64,000 nt of DNA, from NCBI GenBank assembly GCA_052035955.1, contig JBPOHD010000005.1, positions 36,431 through 100,430 of the forward strand. The letters are read 5' to 3'. This DNA comes from JAEUNJ01 sp052035955. GTDB taxonomy: Bacteria; Pseudomonadota; Gammaproteobacteria; Burkholderiales; Rhodocyclaceae. The notes under the pieces were generated by a model, which made no database searches, was not told the DNA's origin, and was given only the letters and a program-made list of their open reading frames with translations. Below, piece by piece: positions 25,282-35,057 of the stretch (within the stretch, counting starts at the first letter, position 1; each line of letters begins with the position of its first letter). The translations under genes and the position numbers were made by a program.

Positions 25282-26447
25282 TGACCGGCCTGAATTTCCA
25301 CCTCGGCGAGACCATCGACATGCTGCGCGATACGGTGCGCGCCTTCTCCGAGAAGGAGATCGCCCCCCGCGCCGCCCAGGTCGACCACGACAACCTCTTC
25401 CCGGCCGACCTGTGGAAGAAGTTCGGCGACCTGGGCGTCCTCGGCATGACCGTGCCCGAGGAGTACGGCGGCACCAACATGGGCTACCTGGCCCACATCG
25501 TCGCCATGGAGGAGATCTCCCGCGCCTCCGCGTCCGTCGGCCTGTCCTACGGCGCCCACTCCAACCTTTGCGTGAACCAGCTCCGCCGCAACGGCACCGA
25601 GGCGCAGAAGCAGAAGTACCTGACCAAGCTCGTTTCGGGGGAGCACGTCGGGGCGCTGGCCATGTCCGAGCCGAACGCCGGCTCCGATGTGGTCAGCATG
25701 AAGCTGCGCGCCGAGTTGCGCGGCGACCGCTACGTGCTCAACGGCTCGAAGATGTGGATCACCAACGGCGGCGACGCCGACACCCTGGTCGTCTACGCCA
25801 AGACCGACGGCGGCGCCGGCCCCCGCGGCATGACCGCCTTCATCGTCGAGAAGGGCTTCAAGGGATTCTCCAAGGGCTCCCACCTGGACAAGCTCGGCAT
25901 GCGCGGATCCAACACCTACCCCCTGTTCTTCGACGACTGCGAAGTGCCCGCAGAGAACGTCCTGGGCGGCGAGGGCAACGGCGTCAAGGTGCTGATGAGC
26001 GGCCTCGATTACGAGCGCGCCGTCCTCTCCGGCGGGCCGCTGGGCATCATGGCCGCCTGCATGGATGCCGTGGTTCCCTACATCCACGACCGCAAGCAGT
26101 TCGGCCAGAGCATAGGCGAATTCCAGCTCATGCAGGGCAAGGTGGCGGACATGTATTCCACCTGGCAGGCCACCCGGGCCTACGTCTATGCCGTAGGCCG
26201 GGCCTGCGATTCCGCCGACCACTCGCGCACCCTGCGCAAGGATGCCGCCGGGGCCATCCTCTTCTCCGCCGAGAAGGCCACATGGATGGCCGGCGAGGCG
26301 ATCCAGACCCTGGGCGGCAACGGCTACATCAACGAGTTCCCGACCGGTCGCCTGTGGCGCGACGCCAAGCTCTACGAGATCGGCGCCGGCACCTCGGAAA
26401 TCCGCCGCATGCTGATCGGCCGCGAGCTGTTCAACGAGACGATGTGA
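25278..26447 (+). CDS. liuA: Isovaleryl-CoA dehydrogenase
   Basis: 389 residues. Acyl-CoA dehydrogenase signatures are visible: the FAD-contact segment LAMSEPNAGSDVVSM, WITNGGDADTLVVYAKT, and the C-terminal IQTLGGNGYINEFPTGRLWRDAKL. The sequence is strongly IVD-like, for example GLSYGAHSNLCVNQL and GLDYERAVLSGGPLGIMAAC. It oxidises isovaleryl-CoA to 3-methylcrotonyl-CoA, the first step after transamination and oxidative decarboxylation of leucine, passing electrons to ETF. It is coupled to the upstream thioesterase and under LiuR control. The rest of the liu operon is displaced downstream by a PEP-CTERM gene. Confidence 0.96.
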   Translation: MMTGLNFHLGETIDMLRDTVRAFSEKEIAPRAAQVDHDNLFPADLWKKFGDLGVLGMTVPEEYGGTNMGYLAHIVAMEEISRASASVGLSYGAHSNLCVNQLRRNGTEAQKQKYLTKLVSGEHVGALAMSEPNAGSDVVSMKLRAELRGDRYVLNGSKMWITNGGDADTLVVYAKTDGGAGPRGMTAFIVEKGFKGFSKGSHLDKLGMRGSNTYPLFFDDCEVPAENVLGGEGNGVKVLMSGLDYERAVLSGGPLGIMAACMDAVVPYIHDRKQFGQSIGEFQLMQGKVADMYSTWQATRAYVYAVGRACDSADHSRTLRKDAAGAILFSAEKATWMAGEAIQTLGGNGYINEFPTGRLWRDAKLYEIGAGTSEIRRMLIGRELFNETM

Positions 26448-26480
26448 CGTGGCGAAGCGCTGTCCGTTTCCGCGAAAGAA

Positions 26481-26506
26481 GACGCCGGGCGGCATCGCCC
26501 GGCGTC
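26481..26506. terminator. Bidirectional terminator between liuA and PEP-CTERM gene
   Basis: A perfect 10-bp stem GACGCCGGGC/GCCCGGCGTC with a six-base loop between two convergent genes. On the minus strand it is followed by TTCTTTC, so it serves the PEP-CTERM gene best. Confidence 0.7.
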
Positions 26507-26523
26507 GCTCGCGGGACCGCGTT

Positions 26524-27405
26524 TCAGCTGCGCCGGCGCAACCGCCGTGCCCGGGCCAGCATCAGGCCCAGGCCCGCCATCATCATGGCGTAGGTTTCCG
26601 GCTCGGGAACCGGCGCCGGCACCGCAATCCCGCCGGCGCCGATGCCGTTGCTAAGCAGCGGCAGATCCGGGTCGCCGGTGCGCGGGCGCAGGGGCAGCAC
26701 GTAGTCCTGGGTCACCAGGGTCCATTCCGTCTCGTCGGGGCCGAGGAGCTTGCCGGTGTAGCTCATGAACCCGAAGGCCGGGGCGATCATCTCGCTGTGG
26801 ATGAAGACATCCGTGTTCCAGTACGAAGTGCCGGTATCCGGATCCGTCAGCCATTCATGGTCGATGCGGATGGGGTCGCCGTCGGGACCCAGGGCCATCC
26901 AGTGGGCGACGTCTTCCCGGCTCGGGTAGCCGAACGGGCCGATGCCGTAGCGCGGATCCCAGTAACTCCAGTCCTCGGGCGCCTCGCCTGGGTTTGGTAC
27001 GTACCATTCGAGCAGCTTGTAGGGATGGTCGAAGACCGCGCTGCCCGAGGCGTTGATCCAGTTGTCGGCCGTGGCATCGACGAAGCGGTAGGTCCAGCCG
27101 GCCGGCTGGTAGATGGTCGCCGGGTCTATGGCGGCGAGGGCGGCCGGGGTGAGGATGGGCACAAGGTAGGAAGTGATGGTCGGGATCTGGTTGTAGACGT
27201 GCTCGCGGCCGTCCGGCAGAGGGGTCCAGCTGTAATCGCCCGTGCCGGTGTTGAAGACGACGTAGTCGAACCAGAGTCGGCCGCCGCCGCCCGGATCGGC
27301 GGAGGTTTCCCAGTAGGTGACGTAATCCTGGGTATATGCGAATGCATTGCCGCCGATGGCCAGGGCGCCGGCCAGGGCGAGGACGCGCAGGGAATTGCGC
27401 TGCAT
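26524..27405 (-). CDS. PEP-CTERM sorted exported protein
   Basis: 293 residues from ATG 27405, with AGGAAAG just upstream. A signal peptide (about 1-23) precedes an Asp/Trp/Tyr-rich mature domain without recognised motifs. The C-terminal sorting tag is VPEPETYAMMMAGLGLMLAR followed by an Arg-rich tail, the substrate signature of exosortase (EpsH/XrtA). Such proteins are usually delivered to the extracellular matrix together with exopolysaccharide. No exosortase gene is in the window. It is transcribed against the liu genes and splits liuA from the downstream part of the cluster. Confidence 0.88.
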   Translation of the reverse strand: MQRNSLRVLALAGALAIGGNAFAYTQDYVTYWETSADPGGGGRLWFDYVVFNTGTGDYSWTPLPDGREHVYNQIPTITSYLVPILTPAALAAIDPATIYQPAGWTYRFVDATADNWINASGSAVFDHPYKLLEWYVPNPGEAPEDWSYWDPRYGIGPFGYPSREDVAHWMALGPDGDPIRIDHEWLTDPDTGTSYWNTDVFIHSEMIAPAFGFMSYTGKLLGPDETEWTLVTQDYVLPLRPRTGDPDLPLLSNGIGAGGIAVPAPVPEPETYAMMMAGLGLMLARARRLRRRS

Positions 27406-27502
27406 GGGCTTTCCTTTCAGAAAAATAACAACCACTCTCTAGACATGGATTCTATTGGCATCGCGGTCAAGCGCCACCCCGGGACTCCAGTGCGGTCGGC
27501 GT

Positions 27503-27522
27503 ACCGTGAATTAATTCACGGT
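27503..27522. promoter_or_regulatory. Perfect 20-bp palindrome in divergent intergenic region
   Basis: A perfect dyad with half-site ACCGTGAATT lies between the divergent PEP-CTERM and thioesterase genes, 51 bases before the latter. It differs from the LiuR palindrome, so a second regulator (TetR-like by site shape) may act here. Confidence 0.5.
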
Positions 27523-27572
27523 TCGTCGGCCGTCCTGCCGCCCGCCGCAGCCGCAACTCATGGAGACGAGTC

Positions 27573-28004
27573 ATGACGGGAGTCGTCGAAACCGCCCGCG
27601 GGACGGTGCACGAGTGGCAGCGGGACCACATGGGCCACATCAACGTGCGCGCCTACATGGAGTTCTTCGAGGAGGCCTGCTGGCAGTTCTACGCCATGCT
27701 CGGCTTGACGCCATCGCTGCTGCGCAGCGGCGCCGTCAACCTGGCGGCCGTGCAGCAGAACATCTCCTACCAGCGGGAGCTCTATCCCGGCGACACCGTG
27801 GCCGTGCGCACCGGCATCCTGGAACTGCGCGACAAGGTGCTGCGCTTCCGCCACGAACTGTTCAACACCGAGACCGGCGAAGTCTCCTCGACCTGCGAGT
27901 TCACCGTCGTCTGCCTCGACCCCGAGGCGCGCAAGTCGCGGCCCTTCCCGGCCGAGGTGGCGGTCAAGGCCGCCGCCTACATGCTGCCCGTGAAAGCGCC
28001 ATGA
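27573..28004 (+). CDS. Acyl-CoA thioesterase, 4-hydroxybenzoyl-CoA thioesterase-like
   Basis: 143 residues, hotdog fold. The segment EWQRDHMGHINVRAYMEFFEEA holds the catalytic Asp and His region of the FcbC/YbgC type. It starts a same-strand run of genes leading to the thiolase and the rest of the liu region, and its stop overlaps the start of the next thioesterase (ATGA). It probably hydrolyses a short or branched acyl-CoA; the substrate is unproven. This is the second of three hotdog thioesterases within 4 kb. Confidence 0.82.
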   Translation: MTGVVETARGTVHEWQRDHMGHINVRAYMEFFEEACWQFYAMLGLTPSLLRSGAVNLAAVQQNISYQRELYPGDTVAVRTGILELRDKVLRFRHELFNTETGEVSSTCEFTVVCLDPEARKSRPFPAEVAVKAAAYMLPVKAP

Positions 28005-28543
28005 GCCAGGACGCCAAGACCGATCCGGCGGCCCTCGCCGCCGAGTGGGTCGCCGCCCGGGAATCGATCCGCGAGCGGGGCCTGCCGCCGGACGTGCTGC
28101 CCGTCGAGGAATTGCGGGGTTATGGCGGCCTGGAGTTCTTCCAGAAGATGCTGCGCGGCGAGATCCCGCCGCCGCCCATCGCCCAGACCCTGGACTTCTC
28201 CCTGGTCGAGGCGGAGAAGGGCCGGGTCGTCTTCCAGGGCCATCCGGGCCGGGCCCACTACAACCCCATCGGTTCCGTGCATGGCGGCTACCACGCCACC
28301 CTGCTCGACTCCTGCCTGGGATGCGCCGTACAGAGCTGCCTGGAGGCCGGCCAGGGCTACACCACCATCGAGCTGAAGGTGAATTACCTGCGTGCCCTCT
28401 CCGACCGCGTCGGGCCGGTGCGCGCCGAGGGCAAGGTGATCCATGTCGGCAAGCAGATCGGCACCGCCGAGGCGCGGCTCTACGACGCCTCCGGCCGCCT
28501 GTATGCCCACGCCACCACCACCTGCCTCATCTTTCCGATTTGA
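28001..28543 (+). CDS. PaaI-family hotdog thioesterase
   Basis: 180 residues from ATG 28001, overlapping the previous stop. The PaaI motif is in NPIGSVHGGYHATLLDSCLGCAVQSCL, with His-Gly-Gly and Asp as expected, followed by KVNYLRALSDRVGPVRAEGKV. The N-terminal 60 residues (GLPPDVLPVEELRGYGGLEFFQKMLRGEIPPPP) form an extension typical of this subgroup. Together with the gene before it, it likely removes acyl groups from CoA during branched-chain or aromatic acid catabolism; the real substrate is unknown. Confidence 0.83.
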   Translation: MSQDAKTDPAALAAEWVAARESIRERGLPPDVLPVEELRGYGGLEFFQKMLRGEIPPPPIAQTLDFSLVEAEKGRVVFQGHPGRAHYNPIGSVHGGYHATLLDSCLGCAVQSCLEAGQGYTTIELKVNYLRALSDRVGPVRAEGKVIHVGKQIGTAEARLYDASGRLYAHATTTCLIFPI

Positions 28544-28630
28544 CGGCCATGGTTCGATGGACCACCGCGCATCATGAAACACATCGCCTTGGCCGCGTCT
28601 CGAACCGGCAAATATGCCCGCCCCTCCCGT

Positions 28631-28648
28631 CCTCCCCTCGCGGGGAGG
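28631..28648. terminator. Short hairpin between thioesterase and thiolase genes
   Basis: A perfect 7-bp stem CCTCCCC/GGGGAGG with a four-base loop, followed by TTCC. It lies in the 174-base gap between two same-strand genes, so it may be an attenuator, a weak terminator or part of a REP-like sequence. Confidence 0.35.
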
Positions 28649-28717
28649 TTCCAAATTGGCTCGCTACGCTCGCGTCAGCCTACGCCGAATCCGCTTTGAT
28701 CGATTGAGGAGATTGTC

Positions 28718-29899
28718 ATGTCCGACCCCATCGTCATCGTCGCCGCCGCCCGCACCCCCATGGGTGGATTCATGGGCGACTTCGCCACCCTCACCTGCGC
28801 CCAGCTCGGCAGCGCCGCCATCAAGGCTGCCGTCGAGCGCTCGGGCCTGCAGCCGGCCCAGATGGACGAGGTGATCATGGGCTGCGTGCTGCCCGCCGGC
28901 CAGGGCCAGGCGCCGGCCCGCCAGGCCTCCCTCGGCGCCGGCCTGCCCCTGGCCGCCGGCTGCACGACGGTGAACAAGATGTGCGGCTCCGGCATGCGCG
29001 CCGCCATGTACGCCCACGACATGCTGCTGGCCGGCAGCGTGGAGGTGATGGTGGCCGGCGGCATGGAGTCGATGACCAACGCCCCCTACCTGCTGCCCAA
29101 GGCGCGCGGCGGCTTCCGCCTCGGCCACGGCGAGGTCAAGGACCACATGTTCCTCGACGGCCTCGAGGACGCCTACGACAAGGGCCGCCTGATGGGCACC
29201 TTCGCCGAGGACTGCGCCGGCAGCTACGGCTTTACCCGCCAGGCCCAGGACGAGTTCGCCATCGCCTCGACGACGCGCGCCAAGCAGGCCAACAGCGACG
29301 GCTCCTTCGCCTGGGAGATCGCCCCGGTCACCGTCGCCGGCAAGAAGGGCGACGTGGTCGTGGACAAGGACGAGCAGCCCTTCAAGGCCAACCTGGAGAA
29401 GATCCCCACCCTCAAGCCCGCCTTCCGCAAGGACGGCACCGTCACCCCGGCCAATTCCTCCTCCATCTCCGACGGCGCCGCCGCCCTGGTGCTGATGCGC
29501 GCCTCGACCGCTGCCCGCCTCGGTGCCAAGCCCGTCGCCACCATCGTCGGCCACAGCACCTTCGCCCAGGAACCCGGCCTCTTCACCACCGCCCCGGTGG
29601 GCGCCATCCGCAAGCTGCTGGCGAAGAACGACTGGAGCGTCGAGAGCGTGGAACTCTGGGAGATCAACGAAGCCTTCGCCGTCGTCACCATGGCCGCCAT
29701 GCACGACCTGAAGCTGCCCCACGACAAGGTCAACGTCCACGGCGGCGCCTGCGCCCTCGGCCATCCCATCGGGGCCTCCGGCGCCCGCATCCTCGTCACC
29801 CTGATCGGCGCCCTGCGCAAGCACGGCAGGAAGCGCGGCGTCGCCAGCCTCTGCATCGGCGGCGGCGAGGCTACCGCCATGGGCATCGAGCTGGCCTAG
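28718..29899 (+). CDS. Acetyl-CoA acetyltransferase (thiolase)
   Basis: 393 residues, typical thiolase length. The nucleophilic Cys is in VNKMCGSGMRA (near residue 88). The C-terminal catalytic segments are NVHGGACALGHPIGASGARI (His) and SLCIGGGEATAMGIEL (Cys). It condenses or cleaves acetoacetyl-CoA, so it can finish leucine breakdown or feed PHA synthesis. GAGGAG precedes the start. No ketoacyl-CoA transferase (LiuF/G type) is nearby, so acetoacetate from HMG-CoA lyase would need activation by enzymes encoded elsewhere. Confidence 0.95.
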   Translation: MSDPIVIVAAARTPMGGFMGDFATLTCAQLGSAAIKAAVERSGLQPAQMDEVIMGCVLPAGQGQAPARQASLGAGLPLAAGCTTVNKMCGSGMRAAMYAHDMLLAGSVEVMVAGGMESMTNAPYLLPKARGGFRLGHGEVKDHMFLDGLEDAYDKGRLMGTFAEDCAGSYGFTRQAQDEFAIASTTRAKQANSDGSFAWEIAPVTVAGKKGDVVVDKDEQPFKANLEKIPTLKPAFRKDGTVTPANSSSISDGAAALVLMRASTAARLGAKPVATIVGHSTFAQEPGLFTTAPVGAIRKLLAKNDWSVESVELWEINEAFAVVTMAAMHDLKLPHDKVNVHGGACALGHPIGASGARILVTLIGALRKHGRKRGVASLCIGGGEATAMGIELA

Positions 29900-29909
29900 G
29901 CCTGTTTGA

Positions 29910-30034
29910 CCACAGAGGACGCAGGGGACGCGGAGAAGGGCATGAGAAAGGCATTCGGCGGGTCGATTGACCTGCCCTCGTTCCGATCTTCCCGGGGATT
30001 GTTTCTCTCCGTGTCCTCTGCGCCCTCTGCGGTG
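29910..30034. repeat. Inverted-repeat element, copy A
   Basis: The left arm (29910-29937, starting CCACAGAGGACGCAGG) and right arm (30003-30034, ending CCCTCTGCGGTG) are imperfect reverse complements flanking about 65 unrelated bases. It lies between the thiolase stop and the crotonase start. It shares its arms with copies B, C and D in this window. Confidence 0.85.
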
Positions 30035-30074
30035 AACTGCCCTTGAACTCCTGAAACGCACCCACGCCCGGCAC

Positions 30075-30932
30075 ATGAGCTACGAGACCATCCTCTACGA
30101 GACCCGGGACCGGGTCGCGACGATCACCCTGAACCGCCCCGAGCGGCTCAACGCCATCGTGCCGGCCATGCCGCGGGAGATCCGCCTCGCCGTCGAGCGC
30201 GCCAACGCCGACGACGGCGTCCATGTCATCGTCCTCAAGGGGGCCGGCCGGGCCTTCTGCTCCGGCTACGACCTGAAGGACTTCGCCGAGGGCGACGCCG
30301 ACACGCCCTGCACCCAGAAGATGCCCTGGGATCCGATGATCGACTACCGGGTCATGAAGGGCTTCACCGACGACTTCTTCAGCCTCTGGCGCAGCTACAA
30401 GCCGACCATCTGCCAGGTGCACGGCTTCGCCGTCGCCGGCGGCAGCGACATCGCCCTCTGCTGCGACATGGTGGTGATGGCGGAGGACGCCAAGATCGGC
30501 TACATGCCGGCCCGGGTCTGGGGCTGCCCGACCACCGCCATGTGGGTCTATCGCCTGGGGGCCGAGAAGGCCAAGCGCATGCTGCTCACCGGCGACACCA
30601 TCGACGGCCGCAGGGCCATGGACTGGGGGCTGGTCATCGATGCCGTGCCAGAAGCGGAACTGGAAGCGGCGGTCGCCGCCCTGGCCGACCGCATGGCCGG
30701 CGTGCCGAAGAACCAGCTGATGATGCAGAAGCTGATGATCAACCAGGCCTACGACAACATGGGCCTGGCCAACACCCAGATGATCGCCACCGTCTTCGAC
30801 GGCATCACCCGCCACTCCCCCGAGGGCCAGTGGTTCAAGCACTACGCCGAGGAGCAGGGCTTCCACGAGGCGGTGCGCCTGCGCGATTCCGGCGAGCCGA
30901 TTCCCGGGTCGAAGACCTACAAGGGTTACTAG
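30075..30932 (+). CDS. Crotonase-family enoyl-CoA hydratase/isomerase
   Basis: 285 residues. The crotonase oxyanion-hole segments are KGAGRAFCSGYDLKDF and VHGFAVAGGSDIALCCDMVV, and DAKIGYMPARVWG covers the usual active-site loop. The catalytic Glu positions of classical enoyl-CoA hydratase are not clearly conserved (the first reads GGSDIAL), so a different crotonase reaction is possible. It sits 40 bases after repeat copy A, in line with the liu genes. It is distinct from the LiuC-like hydratase at 35058. The specific substrate is unknown. Confidence 0.85.
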   Translation: MSYETILYETRDRVATITLNRPERLNAIVPAMPREIRLAVERANADDGVHVIVLKGAGRAFCSGYDLKDFAEGDADTPCTQKMPWDPMIDYRVMKGFTDDFFSLWRSYKPTICQVHGFAVAGGSDIALCCDMVVMAEDAKIGYMPARVWGCPTTAMWVYRLGAEKAKRMLLTGDTIDGRRAMDWGLVIDAVPEAELEAAVAALADRMAGVPKNQLMMQKLMINQAYDNMGLANTQMIATVFDGITRHSPEGQWFKHYAEEQGFHEAVRLRDSGEPIPGSKTYKGY

Positions 30933-31042
30933 GGTGAGGCGGATCCTGTCTTTCGGTTTGCTCGCAGCCATGGTGATTCGGGGCTACCGGGAGCAGTGTT
31001 TGCGTGGGGGAGGTTCCCCGTGCGACGAACGCCAGGGGGGTC

Positions 31043-31344
31043 GGGACGACAGGGTGTTCCGCTCCGCTCATGTCCCCCGGCGCCGGCCTTCGGCCACCGC
31101 CTCCTCCTTTACTTCGCTACGCGGAACACCCTGCCGTCCCGAATGGGCAGCGCATCGGGTGATCGACCGTTCGGAACCACCGGACGATCCAGCCCGGGGC
31201 GGGGGGCGACCGGTGCGGCGAAGTAAAGGAGGAGGGCGGGGCGCAGCCCCGGCCGGGGGACATGAGTGGCGTCGGTCGCCCCCTGTTCCGGGCACCCGCA
31301 ACGCTTCGGAAACGATGGCAGTTGGTTCGACACGTTCGGGTGCC
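31043..31344. repeat. Structured non-coding region with nested inverted repeats
   Basis: This fills most of the 534-base gap between the crotonase and acyl-CoA dehydrogenase genes. Arms seen: 31043-31062 with 31121-31140 (19 of 20 paired); 31067-31080 with 31253-31266 (CTCATGTCCCCCGG, perfect); 31101-31117 with 31218-31234 (CTCCTCCTTTACTTCGC, perfect); 31203-31212 with 31273-31282; 31291-31298 with 31337-31344. No convincing gene is present on either strand. It could be a degenerate mobile element or a structured RNA. Confidence 0.7.
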
Positions 31345-31466
31345 GTGCGCTCCGTGTATCCATTCGGCATCGGGCAGAGGAAACTCGTGCGTCCGCGCGA
31401 AACCCCGGCTGCCCCTATCCCTTACCATCCCTCTGCCCACCGCCCCGTCGCGGTGAAAGGAAACCC

Positions 31467-32600
31467 ATGATCCTCACCCCCGAACAGGAACAGATCCGCG
31501 ACATGCTGCGGGACTTCGCCCGCGAGCAACTGGCGCCGAAGGCCGCCGACTGGGACAAGACCTGCCATTTCCCCCGCGAGGAACTGCGCCAGCTCGGCGA
31601 ACTGGGCTGCTGCGGCATGGTGGTCCCCGAGGAATGGGACGGCGCCGGCCTCGACTACGTCTCCCTGGCCCTGGCCCTGGAGGAGATCGCCGCCGGCGAC
31701 GGCGCCACCTCCACTGTCGTCTCCGTGCAGAACTCGGTGGTCTGCGGCCCCATCAATGCCTTCGGGACGGACGCCCAGAAGGAGAAGTACCTGAGGAAGC
31801 TGGCCACCGGCGAATGGCTGGGCTGCTTCTGCCTGACCGAGCCCCACGTCGGCTCGGATGCCGCCGCCATCCGCACCCGCGCCGCCCTCGTCGATGGGCA
31901 GTGGGTCTTGAACGGCGTCAAGCAGTTCATCACCACGGGCAGGAACGCCCGGGTGGCCGTGGTCTTCGCCGTCACCGATCCCGGCGCCGGCAAGAAGGGC
32001 ATCTCCGCCTTCATCGTGCCCACCGACACGCCCGGCTACACCGTCGCCCGCATCGAGGAGAAGCTCGGCCAGCACGCTTCCGACACGGCCCAGATCCTCT
32101 TCGAGGACTGCCGCATCCCGGCGGAGAACCTGCTCGGCCGGGAAGGTGAGGGCTACCGCATCGCCCTGGCCAACCTGGAAGGCGGCCGCATCGGCATCGC
32201 CGCCCAGTCGGTCGGCATGGCCCGGGCCGCCTTCGAGGCCGCCCTGCGCTACGCCCAGGAGCGGGAGAGCTTCGGCCAGACCATCATCAACCACCAGGCG
32301 GTGAACTTCCGCCTGGCCGACATGGCCACCCGCATCGAGGCGGCCCGCCAGCTGGTGCACTACGCGGCCAGCCTCAAGGACGCCGGCCGGCCCTGCCTGA
32401 AGGAGGCGTCCATGGCCAAGCTCTACGCTTCCGAGATGGCCGAGCAGGTCTGTTCGGATGCCATCCAGATCCACGGCGGCTACGGCTACGTGGCCGACTT
32501 CCCCGTCGAGCGCATCTACCGCGACGTGCGCGTCTGCCAGATCTACGAGGGCGCCTCCGACATCCAGCGCCTGGTGATCGGCCGCTCCCTCGCCATTTGA
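31467..32600 (+). CDS. Acyl-CoA dehydrogenase (short/branched-chain type)
   Basis: 377 residues from ATG 31467, with AAAGGAAA upstream. Family signatures are CFCLTEPHVGSDAAAIRT, KQFITTGRNARVAVVF and IQIHGGYGYVADFPVERIYRD. The last has Asp instead of the catalytic Glu seen in some relatives two residues later, and alignment is needed to locate the base. It lacks the IVD-specific features of liuA, so it likely handles another acyl-CoA, for example 2-methylbutanoyl-, isobutyryl- or butyryl-CoA. It begins the gene run to liuB, 14 bases ahead of the isomerase-like gene. Confidence 0.92.
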   Translation: MILTPEQEQIRDMLRDFAREQLAPKAADWDKTCHFPREELRQLGELGCCGMVVPEEWDGAGLDYVSLALALEEIAAGDGATSTVVSVQNSVVCGPINAFGTDAQKEKYLRKLATGEWLGCFCLTEPHVGSDAAAIRTRAALVDGQWVLNGVKQFITTGRNARVAVVFAVTDPGAGKKGISAFIVPTDTPGYTVARIEEKLGQHASDTAQILFEDCRIPAENLLGREGEGYRIALANLEGGRIGIAAQSVGMARAAFEAALRYAQERESFGQTIINHQAVNFRLADMATRIEAARQLVHYAASLKDAGRPCLKEASMAKLYASEMAEQVCSDAIQIHGGYGYVADFPVERIYRDVRVCQIYEGASDIQRLVIGRSLAI

Positions 32601-32613
32601 CAAGGACACCCCC

Positions 32614-33237
32614 ATGGCCAATCCCGGCGATTCCGCCCCCGCCCCGGTCGAATTCTTCTTCGACTTCTCCTCCCCCTATTCCTACATCGCCAGCGAGCTG
32701 ATCGACGACCTGGCGGCGAAATACGGCCGCAAGGTCAAGTGGCGGCCGATGATGCTGGGCGCCGCCTTCCAGGCCAGCGGCCTGCCGCTGCTGGTGAAGG
32801 TGCCCCTGAAGGGCGAATACAGCCAGCGCGACTTCGACCGCTCGGCCCGCTACTACGGGGTGCCCTTCCGCTACCCGGACAAGTTTCCCGTCGTCACCCT
32901 GTCCGCTGCCCGCGCCTACTACTGGCTGCACGGGGAGGACTGCGCGAAGGCCCGTGCCTTCGCCCACGCCGTCTTCCGCGCCTACTGGGTGGAGGGGCGC
33001 GACATCGGCGAACTGGGTGTCGTGCAGGCCGCCGCCACGGCCGTCGGCATCGATCCCGAGGCGCTTGCCGCCGCCATCCAGCGCCCCGAGATCAAGGAGC
33101 GCCTGAAGTCCGAGACCGAGGCCGTCGTCGCCCGCGGCATGTTCGGCGCCCCCTTCTTTTTCGTCGACGGCGAACCCTTCTGGGGCGCCGACCGCCTGCC
33201 CCAGGTCGAGAAGTGGCTGGCCACCGGCGGTTTCTGA
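32614..33237 (+). CDS. 2-hydroxychromene-2-carboxylate isomerase-like protein
   Basis: 207 residues, DsbA-like thioredoxin fold of the kappa-GST/HCCA isomerase family. VEFFFDFSSPYSYIASEL contains the conserved Ser of the glutathione-binding loop, and GMFGAPFFFVDGEPFWGADRL is the typical C-terminal motif. The founding enzyme isomerises 2-hydroxychromene-2-carboxylate in naphthalene catabolism with glutathione. Homologues inside acyl-CoA clusters have no proven role. It lies 13 bases after the acyl-CoA dehydrogenase and 8 before liuB, so it is part of the operon. Confidence 0.88.
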   Translation: MANPGDSAPAPVEFFFDFSSPYSYIASELIDDLAAKYGRKVKWRPMMLGAAFQASGLPLLVKVPLKGEYSQRDFDRSARYYGVPFRYPDKFPVVTLSAARAYYWLHGEDCAKARAFAHAVFRAYWVEGRDIGELGVVQAAATAVGIDPEALAAAIQRPEIKERLKSETEAVVARGMFGAPFFFVDGEPFWGADRLPQVEKWLATGGF

Positions 33238-33245
33238 GGAATGCC

Positions 33246-34853
<1,608 letters not shown>

Positions 34854-34896
34854 GTATCGCGGACGCGAGGAACGAAGCAAGGAAAATGCATTTGAA

Positions 34897-35029
34897 CCAC
34901 AGAGGACACAGAGGGCGCAGAGGAAAATCAGGATCATGTCGAAATCGCGCGATTGCCCGATGGTGCATTCCCTTGCGGGCAAGCCGCTGATGCATTGCAT
35001 TCCCCTGTGTCCTCCGCGTCCTCTGCGTC
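34897..35029. repeat. Inverted-repeat element, copy B
   Basis: The left arm (34897-34924, CCACAGAGGACACAGAGG) and right arm (35000-35029, ending GTCCTCTGCGTCG) flank about 75 unrelated bases. It lies between liuB and liuC, 28 bases before the liuC start. Confidence 0.85.
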
Positions 35030-35057
35030 GAGGCCTTTGAATTAACGGAGCCAGCAT

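Noticed and set aside
31068..31440. Short open frames on both strands in the structured gap at 31 kb
   Set aside because: They cross the inverted-repeat arms, lack ribosome-binding sites and have no recognisable composition; the repeats explain the sequence better.
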